A stretch of 64,000 bases of DNA from Ga0077555 sp963761475 (GTDB taxonomy: Bacteria; Pseudomonadota; Alphaproteobacteria; Rhizobiales; Hyphomicrobiaceae): NCBI GenBank assembly GCA_963761475.1, contig CAVXGT010000020.1, positions 1-64,000 of the forward strand, given 5' to 3'. Shown here one piece after another: positions 30,416 to 39,534 of the stretch. Every line of letters starts with the position of its first letter. The stretch's first letter is position 1. Position numbers and translations under genes: made by a program. The notes under the pieces were generated by a model. It searched no databases and had not been told where the DNA came from. It saw only the letters and a list, made by a program, of their open reading frames with translations.

Positions 30416-30949
30416 CCGGTTGCCTCCTCGTTGTTGTCCTCCAGTTCGCGCTGGGCCTGGTTGATGTGGCGCACCAGCTCGGCGGGGCTGATGCCGATCG
30501 AGGAAACGGCGGAAGTCGGCCGGCTCCTCGGCGTCGGCCTCCGCATCCACCGGGATCGAGGCATCGGCCACCACCTCTTCCAGCATCCAGATGCTGCTGC
30601 CGGTGCGCAGGGCCAGGGCGATGGCATCGCTGGGACGGGCATCGAGCTCGTGGCCCTCGCCCTCGGCGCCGCTCAGCTTCAGCACGGCCCGGAAGGTGCT
30701 GTCTTCGATGGTGTGGATGATCACCCGCTCCAGCTGCAGCCCGCCGGCCACCAGCAGGGCCAGCCATCAGGTCGTGGCTGAGGGGGCGGGCCGGGGGTCT
30801 GTCGCCTTGAGCCCCGCCATGATGTTTTGGGCCTGGGCCTGGTCGATCCAGATCGGCACCTGGCGGCGGCCGGAGGGATCGCGCAGCAGCACGATCGGGC
30901 TGCGGCTGGCCGCATCGAGGGCGATGCCGGCCACGCGCATCTCAACCAT
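30412..30949 (-). CDS. bifunctional nuclease family protein (DUF151), frame-interrupted
   Basis: BFN/DUF151 family; characterised relatives have DNase and RNase activity. ~178 residues from ATG at 30949. Seen: MVEMRVAGIALDAASRSPIV, LLRDPSGRRQVPIWIDQAQA, GGLQLERVIIHTIEDSTFRA, and the family core ELDARPSDAIALALRTGSSI, then an acidic C terminus. Breaks lie near 30795 and 30505. Divergent from ribE across 64 bases; the aldo/keto reductase gene follows with an ATGA overlap. Confidence 0.85.
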
Positions 30950-31013
30950 GGCCGCTGTGCCGCTGGCAGCGCCTTTGACCGATTATGGCCAGGATGGACT
31001 CGGAGCACCGCCG

Positions 31014-31678
31014 ATGTTCACCGGACTGGTGCAGGCCACGGGCATGATCTGCAGCGCTGCCCACGGCGGCGTGCGGCTGCGCTGGGCTGCCTGCGAGGGC
31101 TGGCTGGTCCGGCCCGGGATCTGGCCCTGGGCGACAGCGTGGCCGTGGATGGGGTGTGCCTCACCGTGGCGGAGCGGTTCGGCCGATGGCTTTCGCGCCG
31201 ATGTCAGTGAGGAGACCCTGGGCCGCACCACCCTGGCGGCCAAGGCCGATCGGCGCGGCAGCGCGTGAATCTCGAGCCGGCCCTGCGCCTGGCCGATCGC
31301 CTCGGCGGCCACCTGGTGAGCGGCCATGTGGATGGGCTGGGCACTGTGCTGGCGGTGGCAGCCGCAGGCGGCCTCCTGGCGGCTGGAGCTGGCCTGGCAG
31401 GATCCGGCCTACGGCCGCTACGTGTGCGACAAGGCCAGCGTGGCCGTGGATGGCATCAGCCTCACCGTGGCCGGCTGCAGTCCCGACGGCGCCCGCTTCT
31501 GGATCGCCGTGATTCCCCACACCTGGAACGGCACCACCCTGCAGGACCTGCGCGCAGGGCGATGGGGTGAACCTGGAGGCCGATCTGCTGGCCAAGTACA
31601 CCGAGCGGCTGCTCGGCGGCGGCAGCCCAGCCGGCCTCGATCAGCGCCTGGCTGGCCGAGCACGGCTGGCAGGCCTAG
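31014..31678 (+). CDS. ribE: riboflavin synthase, alpha chain (frame-interrupted)
   Basis: Dismutates 6,7-dimethyl-8-ribityllumazine to riboflavin. ~220 residues, two lumazine-binding repeats. The first starts MFTGLVQATG and includes DSVAVDGVCLTVAERF and DVSEETLGRTTL; the second starts RLGGHLVSGHVDGLGTV and includes KASVAVDGISLTVAGC and IPHTWNGTTLQDLRAG. The end reads NLEADLLAKYTERLL, then LAEHGWQA before TAG at 31676. Breaks lie near 31110, 31185, 31258, 31378, 31558 and 31640. Each repeat keeps its Gly-x-Ser/Ala-Val-Asp-Gly core. Confidence 0.9.
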
Positions 31679-31706
31679 GGTCCAGCCTCTGCGGGACGCT
31701 GTCACC

Positions 31707-32317
31707 ATGGCCCGCTCAGCCCTGCCCGCGATGCGGCGGCCCTGCGCACCTTCACCCTCGGCGAGGGGGTGCTGATGCTGGTGCTCGGCCTGCTGGCCAT
31801 GATCTTCCCCGTGGCGGCCTCCCTCTGGGTGACGGTGATGGTGGCGCTGATCTTTCTGGTGGGAGGCCTGCTGGGCTGGATCAACAACCTGATGCGGGCC
31901 CGCTTGCTGGGCCGCTGGCTGGCCTTCTGGCGGCTGGTGGTGTCCACCCTGCTGGTGGCTGCGGGCCTGTCGATGCTGTTGCAACTCGGTTCGGGCCCGG
32001 CCCAGGCCGCCGCCCCGGTCGCCACCCTGGCCCTGGCCATCGGGGTGGTGTTCGTGGTGGAGGGGTTGGTGGCCATGGGGGTGTCCCTGGCCCACCGGCG
32101 CATCCGGGGCTGGGGCTGGGGTCTGCTCAACGGGCTGGTCACCCTGGTCCTGGGCGTGACGATCCTGATGATGCCGGGCCCTGTGCTGTTGCAGGTGCTG
32201 GGGCTGCTGGTGGGCATCAGCTTCGTGTTCAGCGGCCTCGACCTGCTCAGCTTCAGCGCCAGCTTCCACGGCCCCGATCAGGGGAGCGCCGCCCAGCTCG
32301 GACCCCCCGGCAGCTGA
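31707..32317 (+). CDS. DUF308/HdeD-type membrane protein (one early frame change)
   Basis: ~203 residues, six hydrophobic segments in two repeats, for example LMLVLGLLAMIFPVAASLWV, LIFLVGGLLGWINNL, LVVSTLLVAAGLSMLLQ, LALAIGVVFVVEGLVAMGVS and LVTLVLGVTILMMPGPVLLQ. This matches the HdeD/DUF308 family, small membrane proteins of unclear function linked to acid resistance in enterobacteria. Start ATG at 31707; the frame changes near 31730, then reads LRTFTLGEGVLMLVL without further breaks. It lies 28 bases downstream of ribE. Confidence 0.78.
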
Positions 32318-32331
32318 GGTCATGGGTTCGG

Positions 32332-32352
32332 GGATCCGGGCTGGGCGGATCC
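32332..32352. terminator. possible hairpin between convergent genes
   Basis: Perfect 7-bp inverted repeat GGATCCG / CGGATCC with a 7-base loop, placed between the stop of the DUF308 gene and the stop of the convergent AbrB-type gene. No U-tract follows on either strand, so it is only a candidate shared transcription end. Confidence 0.3.
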
Positions 32353-32369
32353 TTCCAGGCAGACGCTGC

Positions 32370-32803
32370 TCAGGCGGAATCTTCGCTGGCTTCGGCCATG
32401 GGTAGATCGCCGTCATCAAGCGGCAGCAGCCGGATGGAGCGGCTGTCCTGGTGGAGTTCGATCCGGAATTCCTGGCCGGGCTCCAGCCCCAGCCGGCGGG
32501 TGTAGGCGTGGCCGATCAGCAGATTGCCGTTGCCGTGCACCCGGGTGCGGAACTCCGCCTGCCGCCCCTTGCCCGGGCCAGGCGCGGCGCCGCTGCGGCC
32601 GGTGCTGCCCTCGGGAGCGGGTAGCCCTTGGCGGCCACCAGGGCCCTATGGAAACTCTTCTTGAGCACGCGGCCGCTGGGGCCCACGTAGCCACAGGCAC
32701 GGGCGATCAGGTCTTCAGGCTGGTCGCTGAGGGCCCGGGCCCTGTCGAGCAGGGCCTTGCCTTCAAGCATCCCGCCCGGACCACCGCCACTGCTGGGACT
32801 CAT
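32370..32803 (-). CDS. cyanobacterial AbrB-like transcription factor (frame-interrupted)
   Basis: cyAbrB family, in which the AbrB DNA-binding fold sits at the C terminus; members regulate nitrogen, carbon and hydrogenase genes. ~144 residues. Seen: start MSPSSGGGPGGMLEGKALLD at 32803, RALSDQPEDLIARACGY, GRVLKKSFHRALVAAKG, then GKGRQAEFRTRVHGNGNLL, IGHAYTRRLGLEPGQEFRIE and an acidic tail. Breaks lie near 32605 and 32560. ATG at 32830 is an alternative start. It lies downstream of ctaE on the same strand. Confidence 0.85.
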
Positions 32804-32889
32804 GGCTGGAGATCCTGGCAACAGGTGCATTACTGGGATTGTGCCCAGTCCGCAGGCTGATCGGCAACAAACCTTGGCAGCGATGGGGC

Positions 32890-33518
32890 TCAGAGCACGT
32901 ACAGGATCCCGTAGAGCACCACCCAGATGCCGTCCACGAAGTGCCAGTAGAGCTCTGCGGCTTCCAGGCCGAAATGGTTCTCGGCGCTGATGCGACCACC
33001 GCTGCGGGTCTGCAGGGCCACGATCAGGATGCAGATCACGCCCAGGGTCACGTGCAGGCCGTGGAAGCCGGTAAGGGCATAGAAGGTGCTGGCGAAGAGG
33101 TTGTCGGTGAGGCCGAAGGGCAGGGTGAAGTATTCCACCATCTGGCCGGCCAGAAAGTGGCCCCCAGGCCGGCGGATACCAGCAACCAGGTGCGACATGC
33201 GGCCAGGCGATTGGCGCGGATCTCGCGGCCGGCGCGGTGGAAGGTGAAGCTGCTCAGCACCAGCAGCACGGTGTTGATGGTGGGCAGCAGCAGCTCGAGT
33301 TCGTAGATGCTGCCCTCGGGCAGCGGATTCACGGCTCGGAAGGTGAGGTAGGCGGCGAAGAAGCCCGCAAAGGTCATGCCATCGGCCACCAGGAAGGTGG
33401 TCAGGCCGAACATGCGCACATCGGCGTGGAGGTCGGCCTCGGAGCTGGCCTCCACGGCCATCGCAGCCGCTTCAGAGCTGCTCAGGAGCGTGCTGTCGGA
33501 GGAGTTGGTGGTGGTCAT
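32890..33518 (-). CDS. ctaE: cytochrome c oxidase subunit III (one frame change)
   Basis: Membrane subunit of the aa3-type terminal oxidase, ~209 residues. Seen: HADVRMFGLTTFLVADGMTF, FFAAYLTFRAVNPLPEG, TINTVLLVLSSFTFHRAG, STFYALTGFHGLHVTLGVIC with the conserved HGLHV, and ELYWHFVDGIWVVLYGILYV. One break near 33165. The ATG at 33518 overlaps the ctaD stop (ATGA), so subunits I and III are coupled. Confidence 0.94.
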
Positions 33519-35139
33519 GACTGGACCTCAGGACGGGTGCCGTAGCCGTAGGGCTCGGTGACGAGGGGGGCCTCCCCTTCCAGTTCTCCACCGGCGGGGG
33601 CGAAGAGGTGAGCCATTCGGGCGTCAGGGCGTTCCAGGGGTTGTCACCCGCCGGTTCGCCGCTCCTGGCCGTGATCACCACGTTGATCAGCAGCGGCAGG
33701 ATGCTGATCGCCATCATCAGGGCCCCGACGCTGCTCACCTGGTTGAGGGTGGTGAAGGCCGGGTCGTACTCCGCCACGCGCCTGGGCATGCCATTGAGGC
33801 CCAGCCAGTGCTGGGGCAGGAAGCAGAGCTGGAAGCCGATCAGGGTGAGCACGAAGTGCAGCCGACCCAGATCTTCGTTGAGCAGACGGCCCGTGAATTT
33901 TGGATACCAGTGGTAGAGCGAGGCGAAGATCACAAACACCGTGCCCCCGTAGACGATGTAGTGAAAATGGCCCACCACAAAATAGGTGTCATGAACATGG
34001 ATGTCGAAGGGCACCTGGGCCAGACTGATGCCAGTGATGCCGCCGAACACGAAGTTGAGAATAAAACCACAGGAAAACAGCATCGCCGAGTTGAGGGCGA
34101 TCTTGCCTCCCCAGAGGGTGGCGATCCAGTTGAAAAACTTGATGCCGGTGGGCACCGCAATGAACGAGGTGGCAATCGTGAAAAAGAGGCGCATCCAGGG
34201 GGGAGTGCCGCTGGTGAACATGTGGTGGGCCCACACAATCAGCCCCAAGACCACGATGCCCATGATGGAATACACCATGGTGGTGTAGCCGAACAGGGGC
34301 TTGCGGGCGTGCACCGGCAGGATTTCGCTCACCAGGCCGAAGGCTGGCAACACCATGATGTACACGGCCGGATGAGAGTAAAACCAGAACAGGTGCTGGT
34401 AGACCACCACATTGCCGCCCAAGGCCGGGTTGAAGAAGCCGGTGTGGGCCACGATGTCGAAACTCAGCAGGATCAACACGCCTGCCAGCACGGGGGTTGA
34501 GAGCACCACCAGTAAGCTGGTGCCCAGCATCGCCCAGCAGTACATCGGCAGCTGCATCATCTTCAGGCCAGGACGGCGCAGCTTCAGCACCGTGGCGATG
34601 AAATTGATGGCGCCGAAGATGGAGCTGCCCCCCAGCAGCAGCACACTCAGAATCCACACCACCTGGCCAGCGGCCGGGGTGGTGAGGCTGAGGGGTGGGT
34701 AGGCCGTCCAGCCAGACTGGGCGGCGGCACCCGCCAGGAAATAGCTGCTGATCAGCAGGATCCCAGCCGGTGGAATCATCCAGAAGGCCACGGCGTTGAG
34801 CCTGGGAAAGGCCATGTCCCGGGCGCCGACGTAGAAGGGGATCAGATAGTTGCCGAAGCCGCCATTGACCACGGGCACGATCCACAGAAAGATCATCACG
34901 GTGCCGTGCAGCGTGAGCACCTCGTTGTAGGTGTCACGGCTCACAAAGTCGGACATCGGACTCACCAGCTCGGTGCGGATCACACCGGCCAGCGCCCCGC
35001 CCACCAGATAGAAGGCAAAGCCGCACACCAGATACTGAAGGCCGATCACCTTGTGATCGAGGCTGAAGCTGAAATAGCGGGCCCACCCGGTGGGCTGCAG
35101 GCTCTCCTGGGGCAGTGGGCCTGGACTGGCGATCGTCAT
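33515..35139 (-). CDS. ctaD: cytochrome c oxidase subunit I, A2-type (frame change near 3' end)
   Basis: Catalytic haem-copper subunit, ~541 residues, twelve membrane helices. Seen: LTLHGTVMIFLWIVPVVNGG with the haem a His, WFYSHPAVYIMVLPAFG with a CuB His, IVWAHHMFTSGTPPWMRLFF with the CuB HH pair, VPTGIKFFNWIATLWGG with the K-channel Lys, and VHDTYFVVGHFHYIVYGG with the haem ligands. YSHPAV in place of GHPEV means the D-channel Glu is absent and marks the A2 subtype. One break near 33575 changes only the last ~20 residues. Transcribed after ctaC, with about 50 bases between. Confidence 0.96.
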
Positions 35140-35189
35140 CGGCTGGAACGGTGCGGGGAAAGGGTGAGGGTCACGGTCAACAGGCCGGA

Positions 35190-36060
35190 TCAGGTGCTCG
35201 TGGTGGGGGTGTTCTGCTCCAGCCAGGCGTCGAAGCTCTCCCGTTCATGCACCACCACGTTGGAGCGCATGCCGCCGTGGTAGGCACCACAGAGCTCGGC
35301 GCAGACGATCGGGTAGGTGCCGGCGCGCGTGGGGGTGAAGGAGAGCTGGGTGGTCTGGCCCGGAATCACATCCTGCTTGAGACGGAACTGGGGCACCCAG
35401 AAGGCGTGGATCACATCCCGGGCCTCCATGCGCAACTCCACGGGCTGACCCAGCGGCACATGCAGCTCCCCACTGGTGATGTCGCCCTGGGGGTAATGGA
35501 AGATGAAGGCAAACTGCATGGCCGTCACCTCCACCGGCAGGGTCGGGGGAACCACCCCGCTTGTAGTCGGGCCTGGCGGCGGCGCCGATGCCCCCCCAGA
35601 TGCGCTCCGGGTCTGGGCCGGAGCTGTCACTGACCAGGGCGGCCCGGTCCATGCCGCCGTGGTCCATGGCGCTGTGGTCCATGGCGGCATGGTCCATGAG
35701 GGGGGCCATGCCGCCCATGCGTTCGTAGATGTCGTAGCTGTAGATACCAACGAAAAGAATCACCACCGCCGGTATGGCGGTCCAGACGATTTCCAGAGGC
35801 AGGTTGCCCTCAATGGCCACGCCATCGCTGGTGTCGCCGGCGGTGCGGCGGAATCGCACCAGGCTGTACACCAGCACGATGGTGATGCCCAGGAACAGCA
35901 TGGTGCCAATGCTGAACAAAACCTTAAAAAGGGAGTCGTAGGTGGCGGCGTTGCTGCTCGCATCGAGCGGCAGCATGTTCACCCGATTGCCCACCAGGAG
36001 CCCAGTTCCCACAAGGCCAGTGGTGGCCAGGGCGGTGGTGAGGGCTGTGCGGATCTGCAC
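35190..36060 (-). CDS. ctaC: cytochrome c oxidase subunit II with Met-Asp-His insert (one frame change)
   Basis: CuA subunit that receives electrons from cytochrome c6 or c. ~289 residues. Two N-terminal helices (TALATTGLVGTGLLVGN and GTMLFLGITIVLVYSLVRFR) plus AIPAVVILFVGIYSYDIYER, then an insert MDHAAMDHSAMDHGGMDRA (about residues 127-145), then the cupredoxin domain: HAFWVPQFRLKQDVIPG and the CuA loop CAELCGAYHGGM. One break near 35560. First gene of the ctaC-ctaD-ctaE operon, divergent from ctaA across ~206 bases. Confidence 0.94.
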
Positions 36061-36266
36061 GGCATTGGAAGTACTGAGGCTCAGCCTATGGGCAGGGCCG
36101 TGCCGATGCGAGCTATCGCGCCTGCATGGTTGTGATCAGCCCATCTCAGCTGGGAGTTGGTGTTGCTGCCGGCTGGCCATGTTGTGAATTGACGATGTGA
36201 GCGAATCCTCATCCCTGGCTCCCCGCACCATCGCTACCGTGCAACGACTCTGGGGCGCTTGCTCCG

Positions 36267-37270
36267 ATGCAGACAGGCCTGAGGCCATCCCAGACGCCCG
36301 CCTCTGGGGGGCCGGACGAGGCCGAGTCGCCTCGGGTCGACCCCCTTCAGCCCGGCTCCCCTGAGGAGGAGCAGAGCCCCTGGCGGGCCGATCGTCTCGG
36401 GCCACTCACCCGTCTCAGCGGCCACCTGGTGGTGGCCGTGGTGGCGCTGGTGGTGATCGGCGGGGCCACCCGGGTCATGCAGGCCGGCCTGGCCTGCCCT
36501 GACTGGCCCCTCTGTTACGGCGTGCTGCTGCCGGGCCGGCAGATGAACCTGCAGGTGTTCCTGGAGTGGTTTCACCGGCTCGACGCCTTTGTGGTGGGGG
36601 TCGCCCTGCTGGTGATGGCCGCCGCCAGCCTGGCGGGCCGACGCCTCCTGCCAGGCTGGCTTCCCTGGGCCTCCGGCCTGGCCCTGGCGCTGGTGGCCGT
36701 GCAGGGAGGTCTTGGGGCCCTCACCGTGACCCAGCTGCTGGCCTCCTCGATGGTGACGGCTCACCTGGCTGCGGCCCTCAGCCTGCTGGCCCTGCTCAGC
36801 GGCCTGCACCAGGCTCTCAAGCTGCACCAGCAGCCCAGTGCTCCAGCTCTGGAGCGGCCCTGGCTGGGGCTCTGGGGCCTGGCGGTCTGCGCTGCCCTGG
36901 TGCTGGTGTTCTGCCAGAGCCTGCTCGGGGCCTGGATGGCCAGCCACTGGGCAGCCGATCGCTGTCTTGCTGCTGGGGACGACTGCCGCTGGCTGCTGCT
37001 GCATCGCCAGCTCGCCCCTGCCGCGGGCGGCGCCGTGCTGGCTGTGGCCGCCCTCGCCGCCTTGCGTCCTGACCTGCCGCGGTCGGCCCGCCTGCTTGCC
37101 CTCGGCGGGGCCGTGCTGGTGGTGGCCCAGGTCGTCCTGGGCGTCACCACCCTGAGGCTGTCCCTCGCCGTGCCCGCCGTGACGATCGCTCACCAGCTCG
37201 GCGCGGCCCTGCTGGTGGCCGTGCTGGCCGCCCTGCTGGGCCAGCTGCCCGGCCTTGCCGGCCGGCCTCC
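36267..37270 (+). CDS. ctaA: haem A synthase (COX15/CtaA), 3' end lost at the junction
   Basis: Membrane enzyme that converts haem O to haem A for the oxidase. Open without break from ATG 36267: HLVVAVVALVVIGGATRVMQ, GLACPDWPLCYG with the Cys pair, FLEWFHRLDAFVVGVALLV with a haem His, LLASSMVTAHLAAALSLLAL, LLLHRQLAPAAGGAVLAVAA, and AVTIAHQLGAALLVAVLAALL. About 330 residues fit the family. After LLGQLPGLAGRPP the frame becomes Arg-rich and unrelated, running to a stop at 37406; I take the genuine sequence to end near 37,260-37,275. In other picocyanobacteria ctaB follows; it is missing here. Confidence 0.9.
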
Positions 37271-37276
37271 CTGGGC

Positions 37277-37477
37277 AAGACGGAGGCGGCTCAGAAGATC
37301 CTTGCAGGCTCGCGAAACATCGTCGGCGAGCTCAAAGATCGCGTCGTGGCGGTGCCAGGGCTTCCAGCGCCGGACGCAGCGGAAGCACGGCATCTGCGCG
37401 ACATGATCGACGGCTACAGGGTGACCAGTCCGGAGATGATCCTGTTCGGGCGGCTGATCGACGAGGCGATCGCCTGA
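37277..37477 (+). CDS. C-terminal fragment of an unrecognised gene, first sequence of the second genome
   Basis: An open frame different from that of ctaA reads KTEAAQKILAGSRNIVGELK, then VVAVPGLPAPDAAEARHLRD and MIDGYRVTSPEMILFGRLID before TGA at 37475. The codon use and charged helix pattern look like a normal protein end rather than noise. I do not recognise the family. It has no start of its own here, which fits a gene cut by the junction; the upstream limit is arbitrary. Confidence 0.45.
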   Translation, partial: KTEAAQKILAGSRNIVGELKDRVVAVPGLPAPDAAEARHLRDMIDGYRVTSPEMILFGRLIDEAIA

Positions 37478-37560
37478 AGCTCGAGGCCGCGATCGGGTTG
37501 CTCGTGCTTGGGGCAAGATGGTGGGAGGCTTTCTCGGCCTGATCCGCCCTCGGGCAGGCC

Positions 37561-37992
37561 CTACTTTGCCGGAGCGGGCTTTTCTTCAACGAGTGGGATT
37601 ACGGCCGACCAAGTGCCGAGCCTCAAGTTCAACAGCCTTAGGCCGCTGCCGGTGGGGCTGTCGAAATAGACGGCAAGGTGGCGTTCGGACAGTGCGATAT
37701 GACGGACACTGGCGCCCTTCGGCAGTGCGAGGGGGACCGGCGGGGCGCTGGCTGCCGGACTGTCGATGGAGCGAGCGATGGCTGAAGGTGCCGTAGCGGC
37801 GGCATCGGCCTCGGGCGGAGGTTTGTTGACAAGGTAGATGATGCGGCCGATCACGAGTGCAAAGCCTGCCAGCAGGATGGCGCCCATGCCGATGACGGCC
37901 GCCTTGAGCATGCGAATTTGGCTATCCGAGAACATGTCGCGGGGAGCTGCATCGGCGTCAGGCTTGGCGGTGGAAGGCTCGTGTTGTGGCAT
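37561..37992 (-). CDS. DUF6476-like membrane-anchored protein
   Basis: 143 residues from ATG at 37992, intact. A short polar N terminus, one membrane segment (AAVIGMGAILLAGFALVIGR then IIYLV), a Pro/Ala-rich linker and a C-terminal domain reading GASVRHIALSERHLAVYFDS, GLRLLNLRLGTWSAVIPL. This pattern matches small Hyphomicrobiales proteins encoded next to rluD-type genes (DUF6476). It is divergent from the pseudouridine synthase gene across ~177 bases. Function unknown. Confidence 0.65.
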   Translation of the reverse strand: MPQHEPSTAKPDADAAPRDMFSDSQIRMLKAAVIGMGAILLAGFALVIGRIIYLVNKPPPEADAAATAPSAIARSIDSPAASAPPVPLALPKGASVRHIALSERHLAVYFDSPTGSGLRLLNLRLGTWSAVIPLVEEKPAPAK

Positions 37993-38169
37993 TGCGGCCT
38001 CGGTTGTTTGCTACTGGTCGGCGACAGGAGGTGGCGTGGCTGCAGCGAAACTGTTGAAACGCGCCGCTCGTCGAATGTGCCGACATGTGCGAGTGCATCC
38101 TGCGATCAAAGGACTACTCGCCGCGGTCCGCACCTCAATCCGAACTCCCTCGATCCGAAAGTTGGCGCG

Positions 38170-39252
38170 ATGACCGACACGCAGTTGCTGAGAGTGCAAG
38201 TCGCCGATGACCAAGCCGGCGAGCGGCTCGATCGCATTCTTGCAGCGAGCGTCCCCGAGCTATCCCGCTCTCGACTGCAGGCGCTGATCAAGGCGGGGGC
38301 GGTGACACTCGACGGGCGGACGATAGGTGACCCGGGAATGCGGGTCAAACCGGGCGAGATGTTCCTGATCGATGTGCCGGAGCCTACGGCCGCGCAGCCG
38401 AAGGGGGAGGCCATGGCGCTGAGCGTCGTCTACGAGGACGACCAGATCATCGTCGTGGACAAGCCTGCCGGGCTGGTGGTGCATCCGGCGGCCGGCCATG
38501 CCTCGGGAACGTTGGTGAACGCGCTGATAGCGCATTGCGGCGATAGCCTTTCGGGTATCGGCGGGGTGCGGCGGCCGGGCATCGTGCACCGTCTGGACAA
38601 GGATACGAGCGGGTTGTTGGTGGTTGCCAAGACGGATGCGGCGCACCACGACCTTTCTGATCAATTCCGGGCTCATGGCACCGATGGGCGGCTGGAACGG
38701 CGGTATCGGGCGCTGGTCTGGGGGGCGCCGATCCGGCCGCGTGGAACGGTGGATGCACCGTTGCACCGAAGCCGGGCCAACCGAACCAAGATTGCCGTTT
38801 CCGAGAGTGGCGATGCGCGCCATGCGGTGACACATTTCGAGGTGAAGGAGATTTTTCGCGATGCCAAAGGCGAGGCCCTTGCGAGCCTTGTCGAGTTGCG
38901 CCTGGAAACGGGGCGGACGCATCAGATCCGGGTGCATATGGCACATATCGGTCACCCCGTTCTCGGCGACCAGACCTATGGCGCTGGATTTGCCACACGG
39001 TCAGCGCGCCTCGACAGCGCATCGCGGTCAGCCTTGGCGCGACTTGACCGACAGGCCCTGCACGCGGCAAAATTAACCATTATGCATCCAGTTTCCCAGC
39101 GGCGGCTGGTTTTCGATAGCGCGTTGCCGGCCGACATCGAGGCTGTACTCGAGGCGCTGCAAAATGCGGACAGGCCAGATGCTGGTAGGAATTTTGATAA
39201 AAAGCAGAAGCTTAGCTCTCCGGCGACGGATCGGCGGAAGTCTGCACGTTAA
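38170..39252 (+). CDS. rluD: RluA/RluD-family pseudouridine synthase
   Basis: Isomerises uridines in 23S rRNA; RluD sites in helix 69 are the likely target. 360 residues, intact. Seen: an N-terminal S4 RNA-binding domain (GERLDRILAASVPELSRSRL ... LIKAGAVTLDGR), VVDKPAGLVVHPAAGH, the catalytic motif GIVHRLDKDTSGLLVVAK with the nucleophile Asp, RRYRALVWG, and LETGRTHQIRVHMAHIGHPV. ATG at 38170 is preferred because upstream in-frame sequence is not family-like. The gene precedes rpoH, as in many Rhizobiales. RluC-type specificity cannot be excluded. Confidence 0.9.
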   Translation: MTDTQLLRVQVADDQAGERLDRILAASVPELSRSRLQALIKAGAVTLDGRTIGDPGMRVKPGEMFLIDVPEPTAAQPKGEAMALSVVYEDDQIIVVDKPAGLVVHPAAGHASGTLVNALIAHCGDSLSGIGGVRRPGIVHRLDKDTSGLLVVAKTDAAHHDLSDQFRAHGTDGRLERRYRALVWGAPIRPRGTVDAPLHRSRANRTKIAVSESGDARHAVTHFEVKEIFRDAKGEALASLVELRLETGRTHQIRVHMAHIGHPVLGDQTYGAGFATRSARLDSASRSALARLDRQALHAAKLTIMHPVSQRRLVFDSALPADIEAVLEALQNADRPDAGRNFDKKQKLSSPATDRRKSAR

Positions 39253-39534
39253 TATTCATGCACTGTTAATTGAGGCCCATGATCTGATGCGCGCCGCGGA
39301 ACGTAACATGATAAACAAGGGGTACTGGCGGACCCCCAGGACAACCCCTCCCTAAGGGCCATCACACGATGGTGAGTGTAGGTGATGGGGACGCACGGGA
39401 ACGTGCATTGTGATTGATGTTCAGCAGGGTTAGAGCATCACCTGCCTCTTGTCGCATGTCGCAACAGGAGAACGAGGCTCTGAGGGAGCAGTTGGTGGAA
39501 CTCCGGTGAGGGGTAGCCCCGACTGAAGGTAAAG

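Noticed and set aside
35640..35710. Short tandem repeat in ctaC as a CRISPR-like or VNTR element
   Set aside because: The repeat is in frame, encodes Met-Asp-His units within a conserved gene and has no spacers.
37240..37300. Horizontal transfer or prophage insertion as the cause of the join
   Set aside because: No integrase, transposase, att-like repeat or tRNA is present at the join, both flanking genes are cut, and the error rate changes at the same place.
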